Shown piece by piece: positions 15,144-22,076 of a stretch of 24,703 bases of DNA. The notes beneath the pieces are model-generated. The model saw only the letters and a list, made by a program, of their open reading frames with translations, did not search any database and was not told the DNA's origin. The translations under genes and the position numbers were made by a program. Position 1 is the stretch's first letter, and every line of letters begins with the position of its first letter. Source of the DNA: VFZS01 sp964353255 (GTDB taxonomy: Bacteria; Acidobacteriota; Terriglobia; Bryobacterales; Bryobacteraceae); contig CAYGVJ010000084.1 of the NCBI GenBank assembly GCA_964353255.1, positions 1 through 24,703 of the forward strand. The letters run 5' to 3'.

Positions 15144-15338
15144 TTAGCTCTGTAAACCAGGCGGGTTGGAACCCTCCGCCGCCCCCTCCGCCGCCCGCAC
15201 CAGCTCCCACAGGCAGCGCCCGCAACGGTTGGGGCAGGGCGGAAAATCTTGGTCTGCGGTGAAGCTGGCGGGGCGCTTGCACACGCTGCACCAGTAAATG
15301 CCAGTGACGGGAACCTTGTTTCCGGGCTTGTGTCTCAT
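15144..15338 (-). CDS. Small zinc-ribbon protein coupled to the HAD gene
   Basis: This 64-residue protein begins MRHKPGNKVPVTGIYWC and carries CSVC and CPNRCGRC, enough for one zinc ribbon (CxxC plus CxxxCxxC). The GIY...FPPC...W pattern resembles small YjzC-like proteins, but that family lacks most of these cysteines, so the assignment is tentative. Its ATG overlaps the stop of the HAD gene in a 4-nt ATGA (15338-15335), and AGGAG lies upstream, so it is very likely translated by coupling. It sits between the HAD phosphatase and the protease/tri-zinc hydrolase. Confidence 0.75.
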   Translation of the reverse strand: MRHKPGNKVPVTGIYWCSVCKRPASFTADQDFPPCPNRCGRCLWELVRAAEGAAEGSNPPGLQS

Positions 15339-15991
15339 GCTTGAGCGGCTCCTAGGATGATGTCTGCGAGCTGAGCGAGGCTGTCTACCACCACATCCGG
15401 CGGTTCGGCGGCCAGGGTTTCGGGCTGGAAGCCGTAGGTGACGCCGCAGACCTTCACGCCGGCATTGCGCGCAGTGCGGACGTCGATGGCGCTGTCGCCC
15501 ACGATCATCGCCCGCTCCCGCTCCACACCCAGCTCAGCCAGCAGCGTCTCCACGCCCACCGGGTCCGGCTTCTTCTGCTCGAAGCTGTTCCCGCCGTAAA
15601 TCCTGGCAAAATACCCCTCCAAGCTCAGGCCTTCCAGTATCGCCTGGCTGACTCGCACCGGTTTGTTGGTCAGCACGGCCATCTGCACGCCGGCGCGGGA
15701 AAGCCGTTCGAGCGCCTCTCGCACCCCCGGATACGGGCGTGTGCAGTCCAGCTTGTGCTCGCCGTAATAGGCCAGGAAGAACTCCAATGCCCGCGCGAGC
15801 TCCTCCTCGCTGGCCTCCGGCCCCAGCACCCGGCGGATCAGCGTGGGCGCCCCATCGCCCACGTAGGAGGAAACCAGTTGCTCATCCAGCGCCGGCAGGC
15901 CCATGCGGGCGCGCGTCGCGTTGACCGCGTTGGTCAGGTCTTGCTTGGTGTCCACCAGCGTCCCGTCCAGATCGAAGATCAGCAGATCCAC
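15335..15991 (-). CDS. gph: HAD-superfamily phosphoglycolate phosphatase-like hydrolase
   Basis: The protein of about 218 residues has all four HAD motifs: DLDGT (nucleophile D7 and D9 in LIFDLDGTLVD), VLTNK, a lysine in QKKPDP, and IVGDSAIDV. A helical cap lies between motifs I and II, as in phosphoglycolate phosphatases, which clear 2-phosphoglycolate formed by DNA repair or oxygenation. Related enzymes act on other small phosphates, so the substrate is probable rather than proven. The GTG at 15991 fits homologous starts. A second GTG at 16003 makes a GTGA overlap with cvpA, but the AGGAG is then only 2 nt away. It is in line with purC and cvpA. Confidence 0.88.
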   Translation of the reverse strand: MDLLIFDLDGTLVDTKQDLTNAVNATRARMGLPALDEQLVSSYVGDGAPTLIRRVLGPEASEEELARALEFFLAYYGEHKLDCTRPYPGVREALERLSRAGVQMAVLTNKPVRVSQAILEGLSLEGYFARIYGGNSFEQKKPDPVGVETLLAELGVERERAMIVGDSAIDVRTARNAGVKVCGVTYGFQPETLAAEPPDVVVDSLAQLADIILGAAQA

Positions 15992-15999
15992 GCCGCCGC

Positions 16000-16566
16000 T
16001 CACAGCTCCTGCCCGCCCAGGCCGCGGATTCCTTTCTTCATCATCTCGGCCCAGGCCTCCCGGACCTTCTCGTAGCTCTGCCGGAAACCCTCCTTCAGCT
16101 CGTAAGGAGCCGCGGCCGCCATCACGCGGGCCGCGTCCACCACATAGGGAGCGAGTCTGGATTCCACCACCGAGCGCGGCGGCGGCTTGCTGGTGAAGGC
16201 CATCAGCACCATCACGATCACTGCCGAAATCACCGCCGCGCGCGCCAGGCCGAACACCCCGCCCAGCAGCCGGTTCAGCCAGGATAGGTGCACCCACTTC
16301 AACAGCTTCTCCAGAATCCAGGTCACCAGCGCCCCGGCCAGCAAGATGCCGCCGAAGATCATGAAGAAGCCCAGGGCGTTGGCCAACTGCTTCGAGCTCA
16401 AGTAAGGTTGCACCAGGGCGCCCGCGCTGCCGTAGAACCACAGGCCGCAGACCACCGCCAGCACCAGCGCCACCAGCCCTATTACTTCGCGGGCCAGCCC
16501 CGCGCGCAGCCCGCCGATCACTGACAGCAGAATGACCAAGCCGAATACGATGTCCAGCCAGTTCAT
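16000..16566 (-). CDS. cvpA: CvpA family membrane protein
   Basis: The 188-residue protein has four membrane helices, at about 4-22, 28-48, 66-90 and 103-124. It starts MNWLDIVFGLVILLSVIGGLRAG, which is typical of the CvpA/colicin V production family. The GLRAGLAREV loop after helix 1 and LNRLLGGVFGLARA before helix 4 are characteristic. Its C-terminus is a soluble amphipathic tail. In enterobacteria CvpA affects envelope stress resistance; the molecular role is not settled. It begins 50 bp after purC, with a small hairpin element between them, and its stop overlaps a possible start of the HAD gene. Confidence 0.9.
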   Translation of the reverse strand: MNWLDIVFGLVILLSVIGGLRAGLAREVIGLVALVLAVVCGLWFYGSAGALVQPYLSSKQLANALGFFMIFGGILLAGALVTWILEKLLKWVHLSWLNRLLGGVFGLARAAVISAVIVMVLMAFTSKPPPRSVVESRLAPYVVDAARVMAAAAPYELKEGFRQSYEKVREAWAEMMKKGIRGLGGQEL

Positions 16567-16576
16567 GGTCCTCTCC

Positions 16577-16625
16577 GTAGGATAAGACTCCTGTCTTGTC
16601 TGGCAAGTCGGGAGACTTACCCTAC
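16577..16625. repeat. Double-hairpin element between purC and cvpA
   Basis: An outer stem pairs 16577-16586 with 16616-16625 with one mismatch (GTAGG...CCTAC ends). Inside lie two 5-bp hairpins, 16584-16597 and 16605-16618, each with a 4-nt loop. The right arm covers the purC stop codon (16617-16619). The layout matches the larger elements at 20168 and 24452. It may tune purC to cvpA read-through. Confidence 0.65.
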
Positions 16626-17516
16626 CAATTCTCGCCCGGTAAGCGCCCGGTAGGCCTCCTTGTATTTCTCGCTGGTCCGGGCCGCCACCTCCGGCGGCAG
16701 CGGGGGCGCCGGCGGCTGCTTGTTCCAGCGGATTGACTCCAGGTAGTCGCGCACGTACTGCTTGTCGTATGACGGCTGCGCCCCCCCCGGCCGGTAGCTC
16801 TCCGCCGGCCAGAAGCGCGAGGAATCCGGCGTCAGCACCTCGTCGGCCAGCAGCAGCCCGCCTTCCACCCGGCCGAACTCGAACTTGGTGTCCGCGATCA
16901 GGATGCCACGGCTCTCCGCGTAGGCGGCCGCCCGCTGGTAGATCTCCAGCGTCAGGTCGCGTAGTCGGAGCGCCAGCTCGTTGCCCACCTGGCTGACTAC
17001 CGCCTCGAAGGATATGTTCTCGTCGTGGCCCGTCTGCGCTTTGGTGGCCGGCGTGAACAACGGCGCCGGCAGCCGGTCGCTCTCGCGGAGGCCTGCCGGA
17101 AGGCGGATCCCGCACAGGCTGCCGGTCTGCCGGTAATCCTTCCAGCCCGACCCCGCCAGGTAGCCCCGCGCCACGCATTCCACGTCCAGCATTCGCGCGC
17201 GCCGGACCAGCATCGAGCGGCCCTCCAGTTGGTCCCGGTAGCGCGGCAGCGGCTCCGGATACTCCTCCACCGAGGCCGTCAGGAAGTGCGTGGGCACAAC
17301 CTCCCGCAAGAACTCCAGCCAGAAGATGGAGAGCTGCGTCAGCACGCGGCCTTTGTCCGGGATCCCGGTGGGCAGCACGTAGTCGAACGCCGAGATGCGG
17401 TCCGTGGCTACGATTAACAGCCGGTCGCCCAAGGCGTAGATGTCCCGAACTTTGCCCCGGGCCAGAAGCTCCAGGCCGGGGAGATTGGTCTCGCGGATGG
17501 TTTCAATGCTCGTCAT
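16617..17516 (-). CDS. purC: Phosphoribosylaminoimidazole-succinocarboxamide synthase (SAICAR synthase)
   Basis: This 299-residue enzyme condenses CAIR with aspartate using ATP in purine biosynthesis. Clear PurC signatures are GKVRDIYALGDRLLIVATDRISAFD (given here as an interrupted N-terminal block GKVRDIY, DRLLIVATDRISAFD), ECVARGYLAGSGWKDY, and FTPATKAQTGHDENIS. C-terminal marks are LIADTKFEFG and LLADEVLTPDSSRFWP. Length fits the yeast-like long form found in many bacteria. It is the first gene of the minus-strand run purC-cvpA-gph-zinc ribbon-protease and divergent from the glycosyltransferase at 17571. No other pur gene is nearby. Confidence 0.97.
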   Translation of the reverse strand: MTSIETIRETNLPGLELLARGKVRDIYALGDRLLIVATDRISAFDYVLPTGIPDKGRVLTQLSIFWLEFLREVVPTHFLTASVEEYPEPLPRYRDQLEGRSMLVRRARMLDVECVARGYLAGSGWKDYRQTGSLCGIRLPAGLRESDRLPAPLFTPATKAQTGHDENISFEAVVSQVGNELALRLRDLTLEIYQRAAAYAESRGILIADTKFEFGRVEGGLLLADEVLTPDSSRFWPAESYRPGGAQPSYDKQYVRDYLESIRWNKQPPAPPLPPEVAARTSEKYKEAYRALTGRELVG

Positions 17517-17554
17517 GGGCCTCTGTCAGATTACGCCGGTGAAGTATCCCCTAT

Positions 17555-17560
17555 TATACT
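17555..17560 (+). promoter_or_regulatory. Candidate -10 box immediately upstream of the glycosyltransferase fusion
   Basis: TATACT ends 10 nt before the ATG at 17571. No standard -35 is seen, and only a GGTGG stretch lies between the box and the start codon. If used, the message would be essentially leaderless. Confidence 0.35.
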
Positions 17561-17570
17561 GGGTGGACGC

Positions 17571-18977
17571 ATGAGACTCTCCATTCTCATCCCGGTCTAC
17601 AACGAGCGGACCATGGTGGAGCGCTGCCTGGCGCAGGTGCTCAGCGTTCCCCTGCCGGAGGAGATGGAGCGGGAGCTGGTCGTCGTGGACGATTGCTCCA
17701 CCGACGGCACCACCGCGATTCTGGAGCGCCTGGCCGCCAGCCATCCTGCCATCCGCCTCATCCGGCACGCGGTCAACCAGGGCAAGGGCGCCGCCGTGCG
17801 CACCGCCATCGAGCAGGCCACCGGAGACTTCTCGATCATCCAGGACGCCGACCTGGAGTACGACCCCGGCGACTACCCTCTCCTGTTGCGCCCCCTGCTG
17901 GACGGGCACGCCGACGCGGTCTTCGGCTCCCGTTACCTGGCCGGCGAGCAGCGCCGCGTGCTGCCCTTCTGGCACTCCCTCATCAATAAGGGTCTCACGA
18001 TGCTCTCCAACATGTTCTCCAACCTCCACCTCACCGACATGGAGACCTGCTACAAAGCCTTCCGCACCGACCTGCTCAAGAGCCTACCCATCCGCTCGAA
18101 CCGCTTCGGCTTCGAGCCTGAGATCGTTATCAAGGCGGCCAAGCGCAAGTTCCGCATCTACGAGGTCCCCATCAGCTACCACGGGCGCACCTACGAGGAA
18201 GGCAAGAAGATCGGCTGGAAGGACGGGCTGGCGGCGCTGGGCGCCATCCTGCGGTTTTGGGCCATCGATGACCTGTACTCGCAGCCCTACGGGCGCGGCC
18301 TGTTGAACAACCTGACCGGCACGCCCCAGTACCTGAACTGGGTGGCGCGCCTGTTGCGGCCTCACCTGGGCGACACGGTGCTGGAGATCGGCGCCGGCAT
18401 CGGCAGCTTCGCCGGGCGCCTGATGGGGCGGCGCCTCGAGTACGTGGCGGCCGAGAAAGACCCGCTCTACCTTCACGCCCTGCGCAACCGCTTCCTGCGC
18501 ACCCCCAACGTGCGCGTCCGCGCCCTGGACCCGGCGGCGCCGGAGCTGGGCGACCTCGAGCGGTACTTCGACACGGTGCTGTGTTTGAACGTGCTGGAGT
18601 ACCTGGAGGACCCCGCGGCTACCGTCAGGGCACTCTGCTCCGCCTTGAAGCCGGGCGGCGCCTTGCTGGTGCTGGCGCCGCAGGGGCCTGCGCTGTATGG
18701 GCCGATTGACCGCACGCTGGGACACAAGCGCCGCTTCGGTGTTCAGTCGCTGCGGGAGCTAGTGGAAGCAAGCGGGTTGCGGGTCGAGAGGGTTTACCAG
18801 GTGAACAAGATCGGCGCGCTGGCCTGGGGCCTTTACGGCGGCCTGCTGCGCCGAAGATCGATCAACAAGCTGTCGCTGAAGATCTTCGACAAGACCGTCT
18901 GGCTGTGGCGCCGCCTGGACCCCGTGCTGCCCTGGCCCGGCCTGTCCCTGGTGGTGGTGGCCAGGAAGCAGGAGTAG
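17571..18977 (+). CDS. Bifunctional GT2 glycosyltransferase / SAM-dependent methyltransferase
   Basis: The 468-residue protein fuses two enzymes. Residues 1-235 form a family 2 glycosyltransferase of the dolichyl-phosphate-mannose synthase type: LSILIPVYNE, VVVDDCSTDGT with D40-D41, and the D92-A-D94 metal motif in IIQDADLEYDP. Residues about 255-420 form a class I methyltransferase with VLEIGAGIGSFAGRL (about 270-284), an acidic end of strand 2 (YVAAEKD) and a VLCLNVLEYLED motif IV region. No membrane helices are evident beyond a weakly hydrophobic C-terminus, so it is probably cytoplasmic at the membrane face. It likely builds and modifies a polyprenyl-linked or glycolipid sugar. A diverged copy of its last 13 codons lies downstream at 19337. 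Confidence 0.9.
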   Translation: MRLSILIPVYNERTMVERCLAQVLSVPLPEEMERELVVVDDCSTDGTTAILERLAASHPAIRLIRHAVNQGKGAAVRTAIEQATGDFSIIQDADLEYDPGDYPLLLRPLLDGHADAVFGSRYLAGEQRRVLPFWHSLINKGLTMLSNMFSNLHLTDMETCYKAFRTDLLKSLPIRSNRFGFEPEIVIKAAKRKFRIYEVPISYHGRTYEEGKKIGWKDGLAALGAILRFWAIDDLYSQPYGRGLLNNLTGTPQYLNWVARLLRPHLGDTVLEIGAGIGSFAGRLMGRRLEYVAAEKDPLYLHALRNRFLRTPNVRVRALDPAAPELGDLERYFDTVLCLNVLEYLEDPAATVRALCSALKPGGALLVLAPQGPALYGPIDRTLGHKRRFGVQSLRELVEASGLRVERVYQVNKIGALAWGLYGGLLRRRSINKLSLKIFDKTVWLWRRLDPVLPWPGLSLVVVARKQE

Positions 18978-18994
18978 CGTAGAATGAGGGTGTC

Positions 18995-19270
18995 ATGACC
19001 AAGCGGGTGGACGCCGTGTACGAGAACGGAGTATTGCGGCCGTTGGCGCCCCTGCCGCTCGTGGAGCACCAGCATGTCACCGTGACCGTCACGCTTGATT
19101 CCACGCCGCCCGAGCGGAGCTACCTGGATATCGCGTTTGTGGAGAAGACCCGGCTGGAGATCTCGACCCTGGAACGCATTCCAGCCCTCGAAGAGGTCCG
19201 TGAGATGCTCTCGAGGGACAAGAGTTCCTGGGCGGCGGCCATCGTCGCCGAGCGCGGGGACCGTTTCTGA
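18995..19270 (+). CDS. DUF104-type (AF2212-like) antitoxin
   Basis: This 91-residue protein has the family beginning TKRVDAVYENGVLRPLAPLPLVEHQHVTV in shortened form (VDAVYENGVLRPL, then VEHQHVTVTV). The C-terminal part is helical and acidic. DUF104 antitoxins pair with PIN-domain (VapC-like) RNases, and the next codons, with no gap, encode a PIN start. That toxin is reduced to about 19 codons, so the antitoxin is now an orphan. GAGGG lies just before the ATG, and TAGAAT at 18980-18985 is a possible -10 box. The gene starts 17 bp after the glycosyltransferase stop. Confidence 0.85.
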   Translation: MTKRVDAVYENGVLRPLAPLPLVEHQHVTVTVTLDSTPPERSYLDIAFVEKTRLEISTLERIPALEEVREMLSRDKSSWAAAIVAERGDRF

Positions 19271-19330
19271 GTGCCCAGCTACTTCTTCGACTCCAGCGCG
19301 CTCTCGGTAGTGAACCCGGAGCAATCCTGA
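19271..19330 (+). pseudogene. Collapsed PIN-domain (VapC-like) toxin, internal deletion
   Basis: Starting at GTG 19271, directly after the antitoxin TGA, the frame reads MPSYFFDSSAL followed by SVVNPEQS and a stop. The first 11 residues are the typical beginning of a PIN toxin (YFFDSSAL with the first catalytic Asp). The last 8 resemble the typical end (VVNPE). The roughly 110-120 residues that would carry the other acidic catalytic residues are missing, and the reading frame is kept. It cannot be an active nuclease. It was too short for routine gene calling. Confidence 0.75.
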
Positions 19331-19336
19331 CGCCCC

Positions 19337-19375
19337 CCCGGCCTGTCCCTGGTGCTGGTGGCGCGGAAACAGTAG
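19337..19375 (+). pseudogene. Diverged copy of the 3' end of the glycosyltransferase fusion gene
   Basis: 19337-19375 encodes PGLSLVLVARKQ and TAG. The end of the 17571 gene (18936-18977) encodes PGLSLVVVARKQE and TAG. The two differ at several bases and by one codon, so this is a paralogue's tail rather than a recent exact duplication. No other part of such a gene is present. It starts 7 bp after the stop of the collapsed toxin. Confidence 0.7.
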
Positions 19376-19399
19376 AAGCGATCGCATTTGGAGGTGCCA

Positions 19400-19714
19400 G
19401 TGGCTAGTGCTCGCATTGACTTCGAGCGCATCGAATGGCAGCCCATGGCTCCAGGTGCTCGCCACAAACCCGTAGAACGCAGTGGCAAGAGGATCCGCTT
19501 GGTGGAGTTCACGGATGCTTTCGTCGAGCAGGATTGGTGCGCCAAAGGCCACGTGGGGTATGTACTCGACGGCGAGTTGGAGATCGCCTTTGAGCATCAA
19601 ACCGTTCGGCTTGCGCCTGGAGACGGTTTTGTGATTGAAGGCGGTGGCGCCGAGAAGCACAAGGGCAAAGCCCTCGGACCGGTCGCCAGGTTCGTACTGG
19701 TCGAGGATGTCTAG
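19400..19714 (+). CDS. Small cupin-domain protein
   Basis: This 104-residue protein is a single cupin barrel. GHVGYVLDGELEIAF is the first cupin motif region and RLAPGDGFVIEGGGAEKHK the second, with H and E/K positions that could hold a metal. GTG 19400 is chosen because GGAGG lies 5 nt upstream; a TTG at 19388 is also in frame. The function is not identifiable: cupins of this size bind metals and small ligands, or act as isomerases or dioxygenases. It precedes a RidA gene by 39 bp and may be co-transcribed with it. Confidence 0.82.
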   Translation: MASARIDFERIEWQPMAPGARHKPVERSGKRIRLVEFTDAFVEQDWCAKGHVGYVLDGELEIAFEHQTVRLAPGDGFVIEGGGAEKHKGKALGPVARFVLVEDV

Positions 19715-19753
19715 CTGGCGTTTGCCCAAGCCCCAGTTACTCGGAGGTCATCT

Positions 19754-20146
19754 GTGTCATCACGTCAACTCATTTCCACTGGTAGTGCTTATGAGCCGCG
19801 TGTCGGCATGTCCCGCGCTGTCCGCGTCGGGCGCCATGTCGCTGTTGCCGGCACAGCGCCGATCGGCTCGGACGGAAAAACGGCTGCGCCAGGCGACCCC
19901 GCAGGCCAAGCCAAGCGGTGCCTTGAGATCGTACAAACCGCTCTTGAGAAAGCGGGGGCCAAGCTTTCCCATGTTGTGCGGACACGCATACTGCTAACGC
20001 GTATCGCGGACTGGGAGAAGGTGGCGGCGGTACATGGTGAGTTCTTCCGGGACATCCGGCCGGTGAGCACCGTTATGCAGGTGAGCCGGTTCATAGACCC
20101 GGACTGGCTTGTTGAGATTGAAGCCGATGCAGTGATCGAAGACTGA
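19754..20146 (+). CDS. RidA/YjgF/UK114 family deaminase-like protein
   Basis: This 130-residue protein shows the RidA fold throughout: GVLxxR replaced by VGMSRAVRVGRHVAVAGTAPI, DPAGQAKRCLEIVQTALEKAGA, VVRTRILLTRIADW, and the C-terminal DWLVEIEADAV. The conserved catalytic Arg is likely in VVRTRILLT. RidA enzymes hydrolyse reactive enamine/imine intermediates made by PLP enzymes; subfamilies differ in substrate. The GTG start is supported by CGGAGG 5 nt upstream. It lies between the cupin gene and a multi-hairpin element. Confidence 0.93.
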   Translation: MSSRQLISTGSAYEPRVGMSRAVRVGRHVAVAGTAPIGSDGKTAAPGDPAGQAKRCLEIVQTALEKAGAKLSHVVRTRILLTRIADWEKVAAVHGEFFRDIRPVSTVMQVSRFIDPDWLVEIEADAVIED

Positions 20147-20167
20147 GCCAGAATGGTCTGTGACTTC

Positions 20168-20257
20168 GTGGGGCGGGCGCCCTCGCCCGCAGCGGAGCCC
20201 CCAGGCTCCGCTCTGGCCGAACCAGGGGGTTCGGCGCGGGTCGGGGACCCGCCCTAC
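20168..20257. repeat. Multi-hairpin intergenic element
   Basis: An outer 10-bp stem with one mismatch (20168-20177 with 20248-20257) encloses four consecutive hairpins. These are 20173-20190 (7-bp arms), 20191-20212 (9-bp arms), 20216-20235 (8-bp arms) and 20236-20252 (7-bp arms), with 3- or 4-nt loops; the first and last compete with the outer stem. The element fills the gap between RidA and the isomerase. It is not a CRISPR array because each hairpin has a different sequence. Confidence 0.85.
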
Positions 20258-20291
20258 ATGCACCGCCCGCCGCAGTACACTGGAGAAAACC

Positions 20292-21131
20292 ATGGCCTAC
20301 GCGTTCAAACACTCGATTTGCAGCGAAGTCTTCGATAAGTGGCCCTTTGCGGAGGCCTGCCGGGCGGTGCGCCAGGCCGGCTACAGCGGCTACGAGATCG
20401 CTCCTTTCACCCTGGCCGAGGATCCGGCGGCCATTCCCGCCGCCCAGCGGCGCGAGTACTCCTCCATCATGGCCGCCGAAGGGCTCACCTTCGTGGGCCT
20501 GCACTGGCTGATGGTCAGCCCGAAGGGCCTGCACGTGACCACGGCGAACAGGGCTTTGCGCGAGCGGAGCTGGCAGTACGTTCGTCAGCTTGTCGATCTC
20601 TGCGCCGACCTCGGGCCAGGAGGCGTCATGGTCTTCGGTTCCCCCAACCAGCGCGCCTCCACCGGCGGCCTGAGCCGCGCCGAAGCGACCAAGCATTACA
20701 TGGACGGGCTGGCCAGCGTGGCGCCCCACGCTCTCGAGCGCGGCGTCACCGTGCTGGTCGAGAACCTACCCGTTCAGCAGTGCGACGTGGTGACTTCGCT
20801 CGCCGAAGCGGCCGGCATCGTGCGGCAGCTCGACACTCCTTCCATCCGCACCATGTTCGACTGCCATAATGCCGTCAACGAGACCGAGCCGCACGCCGTC
20901 CTGGTGGACCGCTACTTCGAGCTGATCCGCCACGTCCACCTCAACGAGCTGGACGGGAGGCATCCCGGGACCGGCGACTACGACTTTCTGCCGCTCCTTG
21001 AAGTGCTAGCCCGACGCGGTTTCACCGGCTGGCTGTCGGTGGAAATCTTCGACTTCAGCCCCGGCGCTGAGAAGATCGCCCGGGACTCCCTGCGTTACAT
21101 GGAGTCAGTGATCGCCAGGCTGGCCTCATGA
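20292..21131 (+). CDS. Sugar phosphate isomerase/epimerase (TIM barrel, AP endonuclease 2 family)
   Basis: The 279-residue protein matches the xylose-isomerase-like TIM-barrel family. Typical strands are GYSGYEIAPFTL, LTFVGLHWLM, GGVMVFGSPNQR, VTVLVENLP (metal Glu), IRTMFDCHN (metal Asp/His), HVHLNELDGRHPGTGDYDF and GWLSVEIF. The metal ligands appear intact (E, D, H, E), so it is probably an active isomerase or epimerase of an unknown sugar. ATG 20292 has GGAG 6 nt upstream. Its stop overlaps the epimerase start as ATGA at 21128-21131, so the two genes are translationally coupled. Confidence 0.93.
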   Translation: MAYAFKHSICSEVFDKWPFAEACRAVRQAGYSGYEIAPFTLAEDPAAIPAAQRREYSSIMAAEGLTFVGLHWLMVSPKGLHVTTANRALRERSWQYVRQLVDLCADLGPGGVMVFGSPNQRASTGGLSRAEATKHYMDGLASVAPHALERGVTVLVENLPVQQCDVVTSLAEAAGIVRQLDTPSIRTMFDCHNAVNETEPHAVLVDRYFELIRHVHLNELDGRHPGTGDYDFLPLLEVLARRGFTGWLSVEIFDFSPGAEKIARDSLRYMESVIARLAS

Positions 21132-22066
21132 GCCGATACATCGTCACTGGCGGCGCCGGCTTCATCGGCTCGGCGCTGGTCCGCGGCCTGCTGGCGGAAG
21201 GCGCCGGCGAGGTCAGCGTCATCGACAACCTGCTCACCGGGAGGGAGGAGAATCTCGAAGAAGTGCGCGCGCGGGTGGATCTCCACCGGGCCGACATCCG
21301 CGACTGCCCAGCCATTGCGTCGCTGGTGCGCGGGGCGGAAGTTGTGTTCCACCTGGCCGCCATCCCCTCGGTCCCGCGCTCGATCAGCGACCCTGTGCCC
21401 TCGCACGAGACCAACATCGACGGTACGTTCCACGTGTTGCGGGCCTGCGCCGAGGGCGGGGTGCGCCGCGTGATCTACGCCGCCTCCTCCTCCGCTTACG
21501 GGGACACGGAGGTGCTCCCGAAAGCCGAGACCATGCCGCCGCAGCCCTTGTCGCCCTACGGCGTGCAGAAACTGGCGGGCGAGCATTACGCGCGAGTGTT
21601 CTACCCGTGCTTCGGCCTGGAAACCGTTTCGCTGCGCTTCTTCAACGTCTACGGGCCGCGGCAGGACCCTTCCAGCCCTTATTCCGGCGTGATCTCGGTG
21701 TTCATGAAGGCTCTGCTGGAGCGGCGCTCCCCCACGATTTTTGGCGACGGCGAGCAGTCGCGCGACTTCACCTTCGTCGCAGACGCGGTCCAGTTGTGCC
21801 TCCAGGCGGCTCGCGCCCCAGGCGTGGCCGGAAAGCTTTACAACGGCGGCGCGGGCGGCCGCTACACGCTGAATTGCGTATGGGCGGTGCTCCAGCAGCT
21901 CGAGGGGGTTTCGCTGCCGGCGGTGTACGGCCCACCCCGGGCCGGAGATGTGCGTCACTCCCAGGCCGACATCGCCGCTGCCGGAAGGGACCTGGGCTAT
22001 ACGCCCCGCTTCAGTCTCGAGGAGGGCCTGCGGCGGACACTGGAGTGGTACCGGGGCAGGATCTGA
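21128..22066 (+). CDS. NAD-dependent epimerase/dehydratase (extended SDR, UDP-hexose 4-epimerase-like)
   Basis: The 312-residue protein has the extended SDR fold: TGGAGFIGSALVRGL dinucleotide motif (residues 7-21), DNLLTG, VFHLAA, SSSAYGD, and the catalytic Y-x3-K in SPYGVQKLAGE. Further marks are FFNVYGPRQDP, FGDGEQSRDFTFVAD and VGDVRHSQAD-like RAGDVRHSQAD. The pattern is closest to UDP-glucose or UDP-GlcNAc 4-epimerases, which act on nucleotide sugars for surface polysaccharides. Exact substrate cannot be told. It is coupled to the isomerase gene and convergent with the pseudo-receiver, with a gap of 10 bp. Confidence 0.94.
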   Translation: MSRYIVTGGAGFIGSALVRGLLAEGAGEVSVIDNLLTGREENLEEVRARVDLHRADIRDCPAIASLVRGAEVVFHLAAIPSVPRSISDPVPSHETNIDGTFHVLRACAEGGVRRVIYAASSSAYGDTEVLPKAETMPPQPLSPYGVQKLAGEHYARVFYPCFGLETVSLRFFNVYGPRQDPSSPYSGVISVFMKALLERRSPTIFGDGEQSRDFTFVADAVQLCLQAARAPGVAGKLYNGGAGGRYTLNCVWAVLQQLEGVSLPAVYGPPRAGDVRHSQADIAAAGRDLGYTPRFSLEEGLRRTLEWYRGRI

Positions 22067-22076
22067 TGCCGTCTCT

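Noticed and set aside
15076..15291. N-terminal extension of the protease/tri-zinc protein
   Set aside because: It is poly-Gly and Arg/Pro-rich, overlaps the zinc-ribbon gene in another frame, and a good ribosome binding site precedes the ATG at 15075.
20168..20257. CRISPR-like array
   Set aside because: The hairpins are adjacent and of different sequence, with no constant repeat or regular spacer and no cas genes.
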